Source: Gallionella sp.
GTDB lineage: Bacteria > Pseudomonadota > Gammaproteobacteria > Burkholderiales > Gallionellaceae
Assembly: GCA_024654105.1 (NCBI GenBank)
Contig: JANLID010000375.1
Location: 1 to 7,356, forward strand
Direction: 5' to 3'
DNA length: 7,356 bases
Shown here: one piece after another, positions 6,447 through 7,356 of the stretch
How the letters are laid out: each line of letters opens with the position of its first letter
Numbering within the stretch: the stretch's first letter is position 1
Notes under the pieces: generated by a model
The model's database searches: none
The model's input: the letters and a program-made list of their open reading frames with translations, nothing else
Told to the model about the DNA's origin: nothing
Position numbers and translations under genes: made by a program

Positions 6447-6588
6447 AGAAGCAGTCTAAAAATTGCTGCGGAGGGCGTCTGCGGCGTTGCGCGGTACTCG
6501 AAATCCTCATGTACTTTAAGTACATTCCGGTTTCTGCGTTCCGTGCGCCTTGCATCCATCCCTCCCCGCGAATTTTTAAACGGCTTCT
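6447..6588. repeat. 142-bp imperfect palindrome, candidate MITE/REP-like dispersed element
   Basis: The ends are 18-bp inverted repeats, AGAAGCAGTCTAAAAATT (6447-6464) and AATTTTTAAACGGCTTCT (6571-6588), that match at 16 of 18 positions. The exact centre is a 17-nt palindrome ATGTACTTTAAGTACAT (6509-6525) with 8-bp perfect arms. Between them further blocks pair in order (GGAGGG/CCCTCC, GGCG/CGCC, GAAA/TTTC) with bulges, so the whole unit can fold into one long hairpin or cruciform. It fills most of the 229-nt pilT/yggS intergenic region and leaves only about 40-45 nt on each side. No transposase is encoded. The overall pattern resembles short intergenic repeats that I recall from betaproteobacterial genomes, but copy number cannot be judged from one window. 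No target-site duplication is obvious. Confidence 0.65.
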
Positions 6589-6633
6589 AAACGGCTGCAA
6601 GCCGCGTAAAAAGGACAGTCAGCGCACGGGATT

Positions 6634-7347
6634 ATGACAACAATCACTTCCAACTTGCAAGCCGTGCGTGACGCGATAGCGACAGCGGCCACCGAAGCAG
6701 GCCGCTCCCCGGACGATGTCAGCCTGCTGGCGGTCAGCAAGACCTTCACGCCCGATGCGATACGCGAGGCCTATCAGGCCGGACAAACCTGTTTCGCCGA
6801 AAGCTATGTGCAGGAGGCACTGAACAAAATTGCCGCGCTGGGTGATTTGCCGATCGAGTGGCACTTTATCGGGCCGATTCAAAGCAACAAGACGCGCGCC
6901 ATTGCGGAGCACTTCGCCCGGGTGCACAGCGTGGACCGGCTGAAAATCGCCGAGCGATTATCCGCACAACGCCCCGCCCATTTGCCTCCGTTGCAGGTAT
7001 GCTTGCAGGTGAACATCAGCGGGGAGGCCAGCAAAAGCGGCATGCCGCCTGACGAAGTAGCGCAACTGGCAATGAAAGTTGCGCAATTGCCGCACCTCAA
7101 TCTGCGCGGGCTGATGACGGTTCCGGCGCCGAGCGACGATGTGGCCGCACAGCGTGCCGCATTCGCGCAGTTGCGCGAATTGCGTGATCAGCTCGACCGG
7201 CAGGGCTTGCGGCTCGATACCTTGTCGATGGGCATGTCGCATGACTTTCCCGCCGCCATCGCCGAGGGCGCGACCATGGTGCGCATCGGCTCGGCGATTT
7301 TCGGTGCAAGGGATTATCCGCAGGATGGATTATCAAATAATCCGTAG
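6634..7347 (+). CDS. yggS: YggS/PLPBP-family pyridoxal phosphate homeostasis protein
   Basis: This 237-residue cytoplasmic protein is a monomeric TIM-barrel related to the N-terminal domain of alanine racemase. Lys36 in LLAVSKT is the PLP Schiff-base lysine at the usual position. Other family motifs are EWHFIGPIQSNKTR (75-88), VHSVDRLKIAERLS (97-110), VNISGEASKSG (126-136), LRGLMTVPAP (157-166), LSMGMSHDF (197-205) and the phosphate-binding region MVRIGSAIFGAR (215-226). The family binds PLP, has no known catalytic activity, and controls PLP supply and amino-acid balance. The usual FGENYVQE motif reads FAESYVQE (54-61) here. Start ATG 6634 gives the normal N-terminus; only a weak GGGA is seen 4 nt upstream. 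The gene is divergent from pilT, and in related genomes proC commonly follows. After the normal end GARDYP there are eight extra residues before the TAG. Confidence 0.93.
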   Translation: MTTITSNLQAVRDAIATAATEAGRSPDDVSLLAVSKTFTPDAIREAYQAGQTCFAESYVQEALNKIAALGDLPIEWHFIGPIQSNKTRAIAEHFARVHSVDRLKIAERLSAQRPAHLPPLQVCLQVNISGEASKSGMPPDEVAQLAMKVAQLPHLNLRGLMTVPAPSDDVAAQRAAFAQLRELRDQLDRQGLRLDTLSMGMSHDFPAAIAEGATMVRIGSAIFGARDYPQDGLSNNP

Positions 7348-7356
7348 GGTGGGCTG

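Noticed and set aside
6440..6637. Small plus-strand open frame (65 codons) overlapping the yggS start by ATGA
   Set aside because: It is mostly the translation of the 142-bp palindrome. No Shine-Dalgarno site precedes it, the product is basic and Cys-rich without a domain, and similar spurious frames are expected from such repeats.

Overview
The window looks like chromosomal DNA of a Gram-negative betaproteobacterium. The gene content (BtuB-type receptor, MsbA, PilT/PilU, YggS), the sequence of the PilT/PilU pair, the BtuM-type protein and the moderately high GC all fit the Nitrosomonadales/Gallionellaceae/Thiobacillus group. This placement is an inference from recognised protein sequences; no database search was run.

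Layout, left to right. Positions 2-1462 (+) hold the 3' four-fifths of a TonB-dependent outer-membrane receptor, most likely the vitamin B12 receptor BtuB; its signal peptide, TonB box and first half of the plug lie outside the window. A hairpin with a T-run follows. Then comes btuM (1571-2134, +), a small integral membrane protein that I identify as the solitary ECF-type cobalamin S-component BtuM, including the cysteine expected to ligate cobalt. msbA (2165-3910, +), the lipid A/lipid flippase ABC exporter, starts 30 nt after btuM in the same frame. Positions 3911-4150 separate msbA from the convergent pil genes; this stretch holds a short decayed-looking coding remnant (DUF456-like N-terminus) and a bidirectional terminator hairpin.

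On the minus strand, pilT (6404-5361) and then pilU (5287-4151) encode the two retraction ATPases of the type IV pilus, separated by a 73-nt spacer with a strong hairpin. Divergent from pilT is yggS (6634-7347, +), the PLP-homeostasis protein. The pilT/yggS divergent arrangement is familiar in betaproteobacteria. The 229-nt region between them is mostly occupied by a 142-bp imperfect palindrome (6447-6588) that looks like a dispersed MITE/REP-like element.

Functional modules: (1) corrinoid uptake, with BtuB carrying B12 across the outer membrane and BtuM across the inner membrane, without BtuCDF in view; (2) envelope lipid export by MsbA; (3) twitching/pilus retraction by PilT and PilU; (4) PLP homeostasis by YggS. 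No tRNA, rRNA, CRISPR array or transposase gene was seen. The least ordinary items are the btuB-btuM pair, the palindromic element in the pilT/yggS promoter region and the coding remnant after msbA.
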